Positions 23,285-36,605 of a stretch of 64,000 bases of DNA are shown here, one piece after another (the first letter of the stretch is position 1; every line of letters starts with the position of its first letter). Origin of the DNA: Flaccisagitta enflata (taxonomy: Eukaryota > Chaetognatha > Sagittoidea > Aphragmophora); NCBI GenBank assembly GCA_965153355.1, contig OZ231127.1, positions 87,482,001-87,546,000 of the forward strand. Reading direction: 5' to 3'. The translations under genes were made by a program, and so were the position numbers. Below the pieces are notes generated by a model. It was not told the origin of the DNA, did no database searches, and saw only the letters and a program-made list of their open reading frames with translations.

Positions 23285-24022
23285 TTTGGGCAGCGGCCCC
23301 AAAGGGGACAAGTCCTGTCACAGGGGATTCTTGCCGTCCGTCCGTGCCCATCTGTCCTGTCCGTCTGTCCGTCCGTCCTGCCGCCCGCTCCGTCCGTCCG
23401 TCCGTCCGTCCGTCCGTCCGTCCGTCCGTCCATCCGTCCATCCGTCCGTCCGTCTGTCCGTTTGTACCCCCCCTCAGACCTCTCAGGCCTCAAATTGGGC
23501 CTCTCAGGCCTCAAATTGGGCCTCTCAGGCCTCAAATTAGACCTCTCAGGCCTTAAAGCTGGCCTCTCAGGCCTCAAATCCGGCCTCTTAGGCCTCACAT
23601 CTGGCCTCTTAGGCCTCAAATCTGGTCTCTCAGGCCTGTCATCTGGCCTCTCAGGCCTCAATCTTGCCTCTCAGCCCTTAAATTCAGCCTCTTGCCTCAA
23701 ATTAGGCCTCTCAATCATCAAATCAGCTATCTGATCCTCAAGTCAGTTCTCTATGGCCTTTCAAGCCTTGATCCAGCTCTTCCAAGCCTCAAGTTAGCCC
23801 ATTCAAGCCCTCAACTGGCTTTCTGGCCTTACATCAGCCCTATCAGACCTAAGTTCAGCCCAAACGGACGGATGGATGAACAAACGGACAAACGAAAGTC
23901 CCCCTGTGTTCTACAGGACTTTGTCCTCTTCGGGGCCGCTGCCCTGCTTACCCTCACTCAAATTCACAACAATGCACAGCAGGGCAACGGGTATCGCTGA
24001 CATATTGCCCTTGGGCGACCTG
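23285..24022. mobile_element. 'ggccgctgccc' family element with (CCGT)n and minisatellite
   Basis: Left end gggcagcggccccaaagggg. A (TCCG)n tract occupies 23336-23460 and a minisatellite of about 24 bp (tctcaggcctcaaattgggc) 23475-23700. The right end is tcttcggggccgctgccctg and the outer end gggcaacgggtatcgctgac. In tandem with the previous copy. Confidence 0.75.
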
Positions 24023-24344
24023 TTTGTTGTTTTTTTGCGTAACCATGGGTTCTGTAATTTGGGCAACTTGGCATATGCGTTGTTTTATACATTAAAAAAA
24101 CTTCATCTGGATACTCATCTGAGTGCGAGAGACAACGGCAATATGACGTACCTTCAGTAATATTGTTGTGAGCTCTGATGTCATTTCACTTCTTTCAGTT
24201 TCATTTAGGGCCGACGGAAATCGCCTTGTTTTCTTCCCTGCGGACAGAAATCTACTGTGCCACCTGCTCATGTCCCGGTGTCTACCACCGGCAGCCATAC
24301 CACTTCTCTTGATTGTGAACACAAGTCATTAAAGAAGGTCGGTT

Positions 24345-24540
24345 TTTAGTCGCGTGCACGCGACTCTACAACCCGCTTTGTCTGTCGGTCGGTCGGTCGG
24401 TTGGTCCGTCACACTTTACTTTTTTTTCATGATCTTATTTCTTTGACCTCACTGCTCTTGCCCAAATGGTCCGGTGACCTCAAAAATGGCCCCTGTCTAC
24501 CCGCACGCGACTTTGGTAGCCGTGTATCCGGCCTTGTTTT
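24345..24540 (-). mobile_element. 'AGTCGCGTGCACGCGACT' element, - strand copy
   Basis: Begins ttttagtcgcgtgcacgcga ctctacaacccgc and ends agccgtgtatccggccttgt, the exact inverse of the 15505 copy. The core is (GGTC)n. Confidence 0.75.
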
Positions 24541-25679
24541 TCATTCCCTCGGGAAAAAAATCATTGATATGAGCCAAAAAGGAGAGTTGTCAACCATATT
24601 CGAGGCTTAGATGTCTCAATGACGACTCAAAACAAGGAGAAATGGATTGAATCATTAAAGCAAATTGAAAGTTTTAACGACCGTTTGTGAGATAGAACGA
24701 GAATGAGGCAAACAGCGTTGTAAGAGATATTGCTGTTTTTCTTTTTATTGGTAGTTGTTGTGTTTTTTTTGTCACTGTTGTTGTTTATGAAAGTTGGACA
24801 ACGTAACCACCCAATCCCAAACAAGCCTAAGGATGAGAGCCTTTGGAGCTCTCAATGGTGTTTAATCCGGACCCATCACAACTATCCTTAATAATTCCAA
24901 AATCATATCCGCGACCATACCACAGAACTTTCCAACGGGAACTCCCATGAGTAAAAAAAATCCATGATTTTCCGCTATTTGTTTAATGTGCTGGTGACAA
25001 GAAAGAGAACCAGATGAGTGTGCTGAGCCTCGATCCCTCACACCTATCCGATCTTCCCATTGTAAAAAGCTCATGACACCCACAACTTCTATTCAGTAAT
25101 CTTTCCACCAAACAGAAAATCCCATCAAATTGCTCCATGTCAATCCCAAACTCTGAATGTTTCTGCCAATGTTTCTGCTATTGTATCCACACCCATGCAA
25201 GCTTCTACACCGACATTTCAGCAGCTGTAAATTCTTTTACATCCGCGGAAAAAGTTAAACGGATTACATGTGTTGTGGAACAAAAAATCAAACTGTTACA
25301 ACGTTTGCAAGCTTTTCCCTGTTGAGGACATATGGACTGGCCGGGGTGGCCGAAGGGGGCTTTTTATCTCAGGGGTTTGCATTTATGCTGTTTTGTCCTG
25401 ACAAACCTTTCCAGCTGCTACTGATCTATCTTCCAAATCACAAGGATGCTGATTTATCTTCCTAGCCAGTACTTACTGACCTACCTGCCTGAATGTAGAG
25501 ATGCAGGAACGCCTTTCTAATAATTTGAAGGATATTCATCTTCATACCCTCTGCAGATCATGCACTGCCAAATGATTTCCAGATGTGGCTGATATCAGAT
25601 AACAAGAGAGGTGTTACTCATCAGGTGTGCCACATTTGTACATTAATTCATTCATTCATTTATTCATCTCAAAACTAGA

Positions 25680-26460
25680 GGAACAAAGCCGGATACATGG
25701 TAATTTAGTCGCGGATGGTTGGGCAGAAGCAGTAATGCAAAAACTGCTCGCAATTCAACAAGGCCAACACCTATAAGTCGCGTGCGAGACTTACAGATTG
25801 ACTTAGAATGACTTAGAATGACTTAGAATTACTCAGTATACTCTAAATTGACTTTAAATGACTTAAAGAAATAAAATTGATAAAAAAAGTAAAAATGTGA
25901 CGGACGGACCAACCAACCGACGGACGGATGGACAAAGCAGGGTGTAGAGTCATGTGCACGCAACTAAAAATGTTACGGGACGGATGGACCCACCGACGGC
26001 CTAACCGACACGGCAAGGTGTCGAGTAGCGTGTCTGCGACCAAAAAAGCCAGATACACGGCAATCCAGTCGCTGACGGTTGGGCAGGAGCAGTAATGTGG
26101 AAATCCCTCCTAATTCAAAATTTCATTAAATATCAACCTACAATCAAAAACGAGAGGAACAAAGCAAAGCCGGATACACGGTATTCCAGTCGCGGATGGT
26201 TGGGCAGAAGCAGTAATGCAAAAACTGCTCGCAATTCAAACCGACGGCCTGACCGACACGGCAAGGTGTCGAGTAGTGCGTCTGCGATTAAAGAAACACG
26301 GCCGGATACACGGCAATCCAGTCGCGGACGGTTGGGCAGGAGCAGTAATGCAGAAATCCCTCCCCATTCAAAAATGTTACATACTGACGGACCGACGGAC
26401 TGATGGACCAATGGACCAACACGACAAGGTGTTGAGTCGCGTGTCTGTGACTAAAAACAT
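25680..26460 (+). mobile_element. Cluster of 'AGTCGCGTGCACGCGACT' elements in copy 1 of the triplication
   Basis: Three or four incomplete copies, each opening aagccggatacacggt/ggccggatacacggca plus atccagtcgcggacggttgg and closing with variants of gagtcgcgtgtctgcgacta. The same cluster occurs at about 28500-29275 and 31315-32085. Confidence 0.7.
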
Positions 26461-26814
26461 GACATAAAGTCAGGACATCTGACAAATCATAATGCAGCGC
26501 AATTTTATTCCATTTCACGACTCAATCTCATTTACAACCGTCTTAATTACTTTGATGCTCACCTGGACTATCGCTTCAGTAGACCGTTATGACATCCACC
26601 TATCTGCCACTGGGTAACATGCTTTGCTTCGGCATTTCTCTCATTGCCAACTTGTTTAAAGTTATTTTCTTGGAGCATTGACGTCGATTGCGCGGCATGT
26701 ATGGAAATTGTCGGCCAAGGGTTTTTTTTTCGCATTTCCTCTCACGTCCAAAATTGATAAGTTTTCTCCTTCATGTATTCTCTTGAATCAATTTGCATAA
26801 CAATCAAATTATCA

Positions 26815-26915
26815 GGCCGTAATTTAGTGATTCTGTTGCGCGTGCACGCCGGGCACGCCAGGCACGCTGCTCAGAATTTCAGCGTGCCTGACAGAGAATG
26901 AGCGTGCCCAGTTTT
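26815..26915. repeat. GGCACGC palindromic cluster
   Basis: gcacgccgggcacgccaggc acgctgctcag is followed by inverted cagcgtgcctgacagagaat gagcgtgcc. A small imperfect foldback, repeated in the other two copies (near 29655 and 32465). A related gtgcctcgggcacgctctaa lies at 33570. Confidence 0.5.
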
Positions 26916-29900
26916 CAAACTCATATTTCCATTTAGACCAGATACTATCATACAACAATACTAACATACGTTATAAAAGAGACTACCCAGGATATGTGCA
27001 TTGATTAACAAAGAATGTTACTTGTTAACCTTTGCTTGATTAACAAATAAGAAATTCCTTTGGGAAAGTTTAAACAAATGAATTGATTGATAATTGAATG
27101 AAAGAAACTGAGATCAAGGATCCATTTACTTGTATGAGTTCTTATTTCCGGAATATTTTCAGATTAATAAATGAAATTCAGTAGATCCAATTCAATTTTT
27201 GAAAAATAAAAGATTGCATCAGTGGATGGAAAAATTAACAAATTTATGAATGAATGAAAGAATGAAGATAAGAATGAAAAGGAATGAATGAAAAAAAGAA
27301 AGAGAAAGAAAGAAAAAAAGAAAGAAAGAAAAGAAAAAAACTAGTCATCCATGGATCGCACATGGTCAGCGGTACCCGATGCCCTGCTTGAAGTGCAGTG
27401 GAGTGGAGTGAGAGCAGGGCAGCAGCCCAAAAGGGTCAATGTCCTTCAGGACATAGGGGTAAATTTTCAGATGTCCTGAGAAAGCACATTTAAGGACTGA
27501 ATTGATCGATTGGATCACAGTAATGAGATCAGGGATGAGGGCAGATAGAACACTTGACAGGGTTATTTTAAAGACAGAATTGAGATCCAAGTGGTCAGAT
27601 TTTAGGCTTGAGAGGGCTGATTATAGGCCTGAAATGGTTGATTTTGGTCCTGACGAGGCGGATAAAGGGCCTTTGTGGGCTGATTTTAGGCTTGAGAGAG
27701 CTAATTTTGGACCTGGGAGGGCTGATTTAGGGCCTGAGAGGGGCCTGGGGGGGAACGGATTGATATACGGATGGATGGGCAGACGTATGTACGGACGGAC
27801 GTCTTGAGGTTCACCCCTGGTGACAAGAAAGAGAACCAGATGAGTGTGCTGAGCCTCGATCCCTCACACCTATCCGATCTTCCCATTGTAAAAAGCTCAT
27901 GACACCCACAACTTCCATTCAGTAATCTTTCCACCAAATAGAAAATCCCATCAAATTGCTCCATGTCAATCCCAAACTATGAATGTTTCTGCCAATGTTT
28001 CTGCTATTGTATCCACACCCATGCAAGCTTCTACACCGACATTTCAGCAGCTGTAAATTCTTTTACATCCGCGGAAAAAGTTAAACGGATTACATGTGTT
28101 GTGGAACAAAAAATCAAACTGTTACAACGTTTGCAAGCTTTTCCCTGTTGAGGACATATGGACTGGCCGGGGTGGCCGAAGGGGGCTTTTTATCTCAGGG
28201 GTTTGCATTTATGCTGTTTTGTCCTGACAAACCTTTCCAGCTGCTACTGATCTATCTTCCAAATCACAAGGATGCTGATTTATCTTCCTAGCCAGTACTT
28301 ACTGACCTACCTGCCTGAATGTAGAGATGCAGGAACGCCTTTCTAATAATTTGAAGGATATTCATCTTCATACCCTCTGCAGATCATGCACTGCCAAATG
28401 ATTTCCAGATGTGGCTGATATCAGATAACAAGAGAGGTGTTACTCATCAGGTGTGCCACATTTGTACATTAATTCATTCATTCATTTATTCATCTCAAAA
28501 CTAGAGGAACAAAGCCGGATACATGGTAATTTAGTCGCGATGGTTGGGCAGAAGCAGTAATGCAAAAACTGCTCGCAATTCAACAAGGCCAACACCTTAA
28601 CTAAGTCGTTAGCGAGACTTACAGATTGACTTAGAATGACTTAGAATGACTTAGAATTACTCAGTATACTCTAAATTGACTTTAAATGACTTAAAGAAAT
28701 AAAATTGATAAAAAAAGTAAAAATGTGACGGACGGACCAACCAACCGACGGACGGATGGACAAAGCAGGGTGTAGAGTCATGTGCACGCAACTAAAAATG
28801 TTACGGGACGGATGGACCCACCGACGGCCTAACCGACACGGCAAGGTGTCGAGTAGCGTGTCTGCGACCAAAAAAACAAGGCCAGATACACGGCAATCCA
28901 GTCGCTGACGGTTGGGCAGGAGCAGTAATGTGGAAATCCCTCCTAATTCAAAATTTCATTAAATATCAACCTACAATCAAAAACAAGAGGAACAAAGCAA
29001 AGCCGGATACACGGTATTCCAGTCGCGGATGGTTGGGCAGAAGCAGTAATGCAAAAACTGCTCGCAATTCAAACCGACGGCCTGACCGACACGGCAAGGT
29101 GTCGAGTAGTGCGTCTGCGATTAAAGAAACACGGCCGGATACACGGCAATCCAGTCGCGGACGGTTGGGCAGGAGCAGTAATGCAGAAATCCCTCCCCAT
29201 TCAAAAATGTTACATACTGACGGACCGACGGACTGATGGACCAATGGACCAACACGTGTCTGTGACTAAAAACATGACATAAAGTCAGGACATCTGACAA
29301 ATCATAATGCAGCGCAATTTTATTCCATTTCACGACTCAATCTCATTTACAACCGTCTTAATTACTTTGATGCTCACCTGGACTATCGCTTCAGTAGACC
29401 GTTATGACATCCACCTATCTGCCACTGGGTAACATGCTTTGCTTCGGCATTTCTCTCATTGCCAACTTGTTTAAAGTTATTTTCTTGGAGCATTGACGTC
29501 GATTGCGCGGCATGTATGGAAATTGTCGGCCAAGGGTTTTTTTTTCGCATTTCCTCTCACGTCCAAAATTGATAAGTTTTCTCCTTCATGTATTCTCTTG
29601 AATCAATTTGCATAACAATCAAATTATCAGGCCGTAATTTAGTGATTCTGTTGCGCGTGCACGCCGGGCACGCCAGGCACGCTGCTCAGAATTTCAGCGT
29701 GCCTGACAGAGAATGAGCGTGCCCAGTTTTCAAACTCATATTTCCATTTAGACCAGATACTATCATACAACAATACTAACATACGTTATAAAAGAGACTA
29801 CCCAGGATATGTGCATTGATTAACAAAGAATGTTACTTGTTAACCTTTGCTTGATTAACAAATAAGAAATTCCTTTGGGAAAGTTTAAACAAATGAATTG

Positions 29901-32900
29901 ATTGATAATTGAATGAAAGAAACTGAGATCAAGGATCCATTTACTTGTATGAGTTCTTATTTCCGGAATATTTTCAGATTAATAAATGAAATTCAGTAGA
30001 TCCAATTCAATTTTTGAAAAATAAAAGATTGCATCAGTGGATGGAAAAATTAACAAATTTATGAATGAATGAAAGAATGAAGATAAGAATGAAAAGGAAT
30101 GAATGAAAAAAAAAGAGAGAAAGAAAAAAAAGAAAGAAAGAAAGAAAAAAACTAGTCATCCATGGATCGCACATGGTCAGCGGTACCCGATGCCCTGCTT
30201 GAAGTGCAATGGAGTGGAGTGAGAGCAGGGCAGCAGCCCAAAAGGGTCAATGTCCTTCAGGACATAGGGGTAAATTTTCAGATGTCCTGAGAAAGCACAT
30301 TTAAGGACTGAATTGATCGATTGGATCACAGTAATGAGATCAGGGATGAGGGCAGATAGAACACTTGACAGGGTTATTTTAAAGACAGAATTGAGATCCA
30401 AGTGGTCAGATTTTAGGCTTGAGAGGGCTGATTATAGGCCTGAAATGGTTGATTTTGGTCCTGACGAGGCGGATAAAGGGCCTTTGTGGGCTGATTTTAG
30501 GCTTGAGAGAGCTAATTTTGGACCTGGGAGGGCTGATTTAGGGCCTGAGAGGGGCCTGGGGGGGAACGGATTGATATACGGATGGATGGGCAGACGTATG
30601 TACGGACGGACGTCTTGAGGTTCACCCCTGGTGACAAGAAAGAGAACCAGATGAGTGTGCTGAGCCTCGATCCCTCACACCTATCCGATCTTCCCATTGT
30701 AAAAAGCTCATGACACCCACAACTTCCATTCAGTAATCTTTCCACCAAATAGAAAATCCCATCAAATTGCTCCATGTCAATCCCAAACTATGAATGTTTC
30801 TGCCAATGTTTCTGCTATTGTATCCACACCCATGCAAGCTTCTACACCGACATTTCAGCAGCTGTAAATTCTTTTACATCCGCGGAAAAAGTTAAACGGA
30901 TTACATGTGTTGTGGAACAAAAAATCAAACTGTTACAACGTTTGCAAGCTTTTCCCTGTTGAGGACATATGGACTGGCCGGGGTGGCCGAAGGGGGCTTT
31001 TTATCTCAGGGGTTTGCATTTATGCTGTTTTGTCCTGACAAACCTTTCCAGCTGCTACTGATCTATCTTCCAAATCACAAGGATGCTGATTTATCTTCCT
31101 AGCCAGTACTTACTGACCTACCTGCCTGAATGTAGAGATGCAGGAACGCCTTTCTAATAATTTGAAGGATATTCATCTTCATACCCTCTGCAGATCATGC
31201 ACTGCCAAATGATTTCCAGATGTGGCTGATATCAGATAACAAGAGAGGTGTTACTCATCAGGTGTGCCACATTTGTACATTAATTCATTCATTCATTTAT
31301 TCATCTCAAAACTAGAGGAACAAAGCCGGATACATGGTAATTTAGTCGCGGATGGTTGGGCAGAAGCAGTAATGCAAAAACTGCTCGCAATTCAACAAGG
31401 CCAACACCTATAAGTCGCGTGCGAGACTTACAGATTGACTTAGAATGACTTAGAATGACTTAGAATTACTCAGTATACTCTAAATTGACTTTAAATGACT
31501 TAAAGAAATAAAATTGATAAAAAAAGTAAAAATGTGACGGACGGACCAACCAACCGACGGACGGATGGACAAAGCAGGGTGTAGAGTCATGTGCACGCAA
31601 CTAAAAATGTTACGGGACGGATGGACCCACCGACGGCCTAACCGACACGGCAAGGTGTCGAGTAGCGTGTCTGCGACCAAAAAAACAAGGCCAGATACAC
31701 GGCAATCCAGTCGCTGACGGTTGGGCAGGAGCAGTAATGTGGAAATCCCTCCTAATTCAAAATTTCATTAAATATCAACCTACAATCAAAAACAAGAGGA
31801 ACAAAGCAAAGCCGGATACACGGTATTCCAGTCGCGGATGGTTGGGCAGAAGCAGTAATGCAAAAACTGCTCGCAATTCAAACCGACGGCCTGACCGACA
31901 CGGCAAGGTGTCGAGTAGTGCGTCTGCGATTAAAGAAACACGGCCGGATACACGGCAATCCAGTCGCGGACGGTTGGGCAGGAGCAGTAATGCAGAAATC
32001 CCTCCCCATTCAAAAATGTTACATACCGACGGACCGACGGACCGATGGACCAATGGACCAACACGTGTCTGTGACTAAAAACATGACATAAAGTCAGGAC
32101 ATCTGACAAATCATAATGCAGCGCAATTTTATTCCATTTCACGACTCAATCTCATTTACAACCGTCTTAATTACTTTGATGCTCACCTGGACTATCGCTT
32201 CAGTAGACCGTTATGACATCCACCTATCTGCCACTGGGTAACATGCTTTGCTTCGGCATTTCTCTCATTGCCAACTTGTTTAAAGTTATTTTCTTGGAGC
32301 ATTGACGTCGATTGCGCGGCATGTATGGAAATTGTCGGCCAAGGGTTTTTTTTTCGCATTTCCTCTCACGTCCAAAATTGATAAGTTTTCTCCTTCATGT
32401 ATTCTCTTGAATCAATTTGCATAACAATCAAATTATCAGGCCGTAATTTAGTGATTCTGTTGCGCGTGCACGCCGGGCACGCCAGGCACGCTGCTCAGAA
32501 TTTCAGCGTGCCTGACAGAGAATGAGCGTGCCCAGTTTTCAAACTCATATTTCCATTTAGACCAGATACTATCATACAACAATACTAACATACGTTATAA
32601 AAGAGACTACCCAGGATATGTGCATTGATTAACAAAGAATGTTACTTGTTAACCTTTGCTTGATTAACAAATAAGAAATTCCTTTGGGAAAGTTTAAACA
32701 AATGAATTGATTGATAATTGAATGAAAGAAACTGAGATCAAGGATCCATTTACTTGTATGAGTTCTTATTTCCGGAATATTTTCAGATTAATAAATGAAA
32801 TTCAGTAGATCCAATTCAATTTTTGAAAAATAAAAGATTGCATCAGTGGATGGAAAAATTAACAAATTTATGAATGAATGAAAGAATGAAGATAAGAATG

Positions 32901-33444
32901 AAAAGGAATGAATGAAAAAAAGAAAGAGAAAGAAAGAAAAAAAGAAAGAAAGAAAAGAAAAAAACTAGTCATCCATGGATCGCACATGGTCAGCGGTACC
33001 CGATGCCCTGCTTGAAGTGCAGTGGAGTGGAGTGAGAGCAGGGCAGCAGCCCAAAAGGGTCAATGTCCTTCAGGACATAGGGGTAAATTTTCAGATGTCC
33101 TGAGAAAGCACATTTAAGGACTGAATTGATCGATTGGATCACAGTAATGAGATCAGGGATGAGGGCAGATAGAACACTTGACAGGGTTATTTTAAAGACA
33201 GAATTGAGATCCAAGTGGTCAGATTTTAGGCTTGAGAGGGCTGATTATAGGCCTGAAATGGTTGATTTTGGTCCTGACGAGGCGGATAAAGGGCCTTTGT
33301 GGGCTGATTTTAGGCTTGAGAGAGCTAATTTTGGACCTGGGAGGGCTGATTTAGGGCCTGAGAGGGGCCTGGGGGGGAACGGATTGATATACGGATGGAT
33401 GGGCAGACGTATGTACGGACGGACGTCTTGAGGTTCACCCCTGT

Positions 33445-33930
33445 GTCCTACAGGACATCGGCCCTTTGGAGCCGCTGCCCAAAAAAGGAAGGAATGCATG
33501 GACGGACAAATCAGAGAATCAATTAAATGAATCAATGATCAGCAAAACCAGCGTGTCCGACTGTATAAGAGAGTGCCTCGGGCACGCTCTAAATTAGGGC
33601 ATGCAAATTACGCTTTACCTGTTTATCAATAATGATATTATCAACTATTCTCCCAAAATTCCAAGAAGCCTCACTTCTGCTCAATAGCCCCAAAAAAGAC
33701 TTGCCCTCAAAGTCATATAGTTGGTAATTTGTATGAAGGTCCCGCAATTTGCGGTTATGAATGATCTTGTATTCGTCATCAAATAGTCAACAAAAAGTCA
33801 ACACTCATAGCTGTTCACTTTGCCGCGAATCTTATCATGTCACTCTTTCAATTTGTCTGTCTAGGTCGCATTATTTCTATATCCAATCAATTCATATCCA
33901 CTGATTGAATGTTCTCGTACAATGTGGCAC
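33445..33930. other. No gene recognised
   Basis: Starts with the free right end of a 'ggccgctgccc' element (ctgtgtcctacaggacatcg, to about 33485), then unique-looking AT-rich sequence. Confidence 0.4.
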
Positions 33931-33934
33931 GGAG

Positions 33935-34110
33935 CTAGGACAAAGCAAGTTGAAAAAAAAAGAACGCTCGAGATTCAAAAAATGCGAGGGATGGACCAAC
34001 ATGGACCAATGGAAAGACCGTCCGACCGACCGACCGACCGTCCGACCAACCAACTGACTGACTACACAGCAAGGTGCAGAGTTGCCTGTCCGTGACTAAG
34101 AACTTCAGAA
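33935..34110 (+). mobile_element. 'AGTCGCGTGCACGCGACT' element, degraded
   Basis: Partial copy with (GACC)n core (accgaccgaccgaccgtccg) and tail agagttgcctgtccgtgact. Confidence 0.5.
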
Positions 34111-34639
34111 AGTAGATGCATAATGCATTATTTACATTTTTGCTCACTACCCATAACCTGCTCACCTGCACTCGCTTTAGCGTAGACTACACATAACCTG
34201 CTCACCTGCTCTCGCTCACCTGTAGACCACATAACATCTGCACGTGTACTTGCTCAGCTGAGATGAGCAGGTGAGCAGATACAAGCAGCTGGATTAGTCA
34301 AATGATAATGGCTTTGAATTATTCAATAATTACCCATCGAAAGTAAAATTAAAGTCGGCTATAAAATGGGACAAGGACAGGCAATCGTCATAGCTTGAAA
34401 TTCTCCAAAAACAAAAAAGGAATCCTTTGACACGAGAAACAAATCATCAAAACAACTCATTGGACTTTTTAAGTGCCGGACTCAGAATTAAATTCGAATA
34501 TTTCCTCGCAAATACGCCTTTAATTATTGTCTCTTTACTGTTCTTTGACCTTTGCTCACCTTCGCTGTCACTCACTTTCGGTCACGTGGCTCCCCCTCGC
34601 CACTCCTCTTTCATTTTGACTGAATCGTCTGATTTCCAA

Positions 34640-34715
34640 AAGAGAAGATACTTCGAGACTCGAACTCACGACCTGAATTTCCAGGTCGTGCAACTTAACC
34701 ACTAGGCCATGCCGC
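34640..34715 (-). tRNA. tRNA-like sequence, probably pseudogene or SINE head
   Basis: Read on the - strand it has an A-box-like ggcctagtggttaa, a strong anticodon-stem-like hairpin (acgacctg/caggtcgt) and a B-box-like gagttcgagtctc. The anticodon loop has an abnormal size and the 3' acceptor strand does not pair with the 5' end. It is therefore not a normal tRNA. A decayed tRNA gene or tRNA-derived SINE is more likely. Confidence 0.4.
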
Positions 34716-35139
34716 CAGTCTGCTTGATCAGGTAAACGTCAACTGTGTCATTCTTTAACTTAAACGGATTAGGTAATCGGATTAGGTTAGAAACGGAAAA
34801 GAGCAGATCGCCGTGCGCGTTGATTGAAATTGGGAATTGAATTCATCGTGACTCTTTTTATTCAAACTTTGAAAGGCCATTACTCAAAGACGAATTGACC
34901 GATTGATTTGATTTTTTGTACAGTTTTTTTTGTATCTCATGACCTCGTCTACAAATCATCCCAACTAGTCTACGTGCCTCAGACTTTCAAACTAGCACAG
35001 CTTAAGTCACAGTGCAAACGAAGACAAAGTTCAATGAGTCAACACACTTTTTGAACAATTCTTAATATCATCAAATAAGGATTTTGAAACTAAGAATATT
35101 TTTTTCTATTTTTATTAATGATATTTTTGCATGAAAGCT

Positions 35140-35720
35140 ACCTAGTCCCGACCATAATTACCTAATCCCAGTCTCAAAGACCTAATCCCGGACTCAGCGA
35201 ACTAATCCTAATCTAAGCTACCTTATCTCAGCCACAATTACCTAATCCTGGTCCCAGCGACCAAACCCTAATTTCAGAAATCTAATCCCGGCCTCAGCAA
35301 CCTAGTCCTGGCCTCAGCGACCTAATCTTGGCATCAGCGACCTAATCTTGGCCTCTGCAACCTGATCCTAGCCTCAGCGATCTTTTCCCAGCCTCAGCAA
35401 ACAAATCCCAACCTTTGTGACCTAATCCCGGCCTCTCTGACCTAATCCCGGCCTCTCTGACCTAATCCCGGCCTCAGCAACCTAATCCTGGCCTCAGCAA
35501 CCTAATCCCGGCCTCAGCAACCTAATCCCAGCCTCAGCAACCTAATCCCAGCCTCAGCGACCAAATCCCGGCCTCAGCGACCTAATCTCAGCCTCAGCAA
35601 CCTAGTTCTGGCCTCAGTGACCCTATTCCGACCTCAGCGACATAATCCCAGCCTCAGTGATCTAATCCCAGCCTAAGCGATCTACTCCTGGCTTCAGGGA
35701 CCTAATTCCAGCCCAATCTA
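35140..35720. repeat. 21 bp minisatellite (cctaatcccggcctcagcga)
   Basis: About 27 units of gacctaatcccggcctcagc a with scattered substitutions. It resembles the cores of the inverted-end elements, but I found no such ends here. Confidence 0.85.
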
Positions 35721-35729
35721 AATGACGCG

Positions 35730-36490
35730 TGAATATATTTCTGGATGAAGAAATTTTACAATTGATTTGGTTGTTTTTGTTGTTTGTGTTGTTGTTACCT
35801 GCTTCCCCCCCTGCTTCAAACCACTACTCCGTTTCCCTCCTGCATGGTCGCGCTGCCTTTGCCTTCATATGACATGCCTCCATTTACGAATATCCCAATA
35901 AAATCAGATCGAGTCACAAGTGGACGTGGCAAGGTATTTTGACGTCTATTGAAAGAAATGGAAGATGAGCACAGAAGCAATGACACCCAAGACGATGCGG
36001 AGGAGGAGAAGTGGTTGATAAGGCATAAGCGAGAGGCGCTGACAAAGTGAAAGAGGAGGTAGAGAAAATCTGCCGGATGAAACATGAGAACAACCGGAAG
36101 AAATGAAAGTTCTTAATGCCAGCTTTTGTCCTTGATCAACCAGATGTAGATTGTAGAAGTCCTATTTCTGCTTGAGTTAAAACCGATGCTGATGATCTGC
36201 TGGAATTTGGCCTTCCTCCACCAAAGGTGATGAAGTGGGATCTGCCGTATCATTATAATTGATTTCAAGGTCTAACTGAATCATTTCTTCCAGAATTACC
36301 ATTACGCCGCTTAAATCAATTCTAGCGCAAAATTGTTAGCTCTGAAAATGCTGTCAACGCGCATCTGTCATCCAACTTGTATTCATGCTGATTGTTGTTT
36401 ATTCTAGATCACGATTGAGATATATTGCTGTTGTTGTCACCGTAATTGTTGCTGTTGTTGTAACTGTTATTGTTGTTGCTTTCGTTGTCA
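35730..36490. other. No gene recognised
   Basis: Unique-looking sequence. A short acidic frame on the + strand near 35958 (MEDEHRSNDTQDDAEEEKW) has no support from neighbouring exons. Confidence 0.3.
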
Positions 36491-36493
36491 CTG

Positions 36494-36506
36494 TTTTTAT
36501 TGTTGC

Positions 36507-36585
<79 letters not shown>

Positions 36586-36605
36586 ATTGTTGTTGTTGTT
36601 GAGTT
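36494..36605. repeat. (GTT)n microsatellite
   Basis: About 110 bp of GTT units downstream (on the - strand) of the FOG-like gene. Confidence 0.95.

Larger units (their letters stand above)
21230..24890. repeat. Segmental duplication, copy A (partner 59260-63640)
   Basis: Matching landmarks occur in the same order in both places: atggatgtgagaccgtttat at 21231; aaatccattgaaat arrays; ggagggaaattctcctgaga at about 21995; gaggtgaggtggggg arrays; gaattgtgcttggagacagg at about 22565; the tcatctggatactcatctga zone at about 24105; and tttggagctctcaatggtgt at about 24843. The two copies differ by transposon insertions and array length. Confidence 0.8.
24991..33440 (+). repeat. Three tandem copies of a 2.8 kb block
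   Basis: Copy 1 is 24991-27816, copy 2 is 27817-30627 and copy 3 is 30628-33440 (2826, 2811 and 2813 bp). Each starts ctggtgacaagaaagagaac and ends with a truncated 'ggccgctgccc' element whose last bases are gtcttgaggttcacccctg. The copies are nearly identical over long stretches. Visible differences are an 18 base deletion after gaccaacac in copies 2 and 3, altered bases near 28600, a few substitutions near 32030, and a length change in the aaag tract. The block contains hairpin-tailed elements and no gene I can support. Short open frames repeat three times for this reason only. Confidence 0.95.

Noticed and set aside
22644-23540. 298-codon frame of repeated SQPQGSNPSL
   Set aside because: It follows a minisatellite core of an inverted-end element and has no start context or splice support.
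25137-25325. Cys-rich MSIPNSECFCQCFCYC frame present three times, resembling a small secreted peptide family
   Set aside because: It recurs only because the 2.8 kb block is triplicated. No signal peptide and no splice pairing were found.
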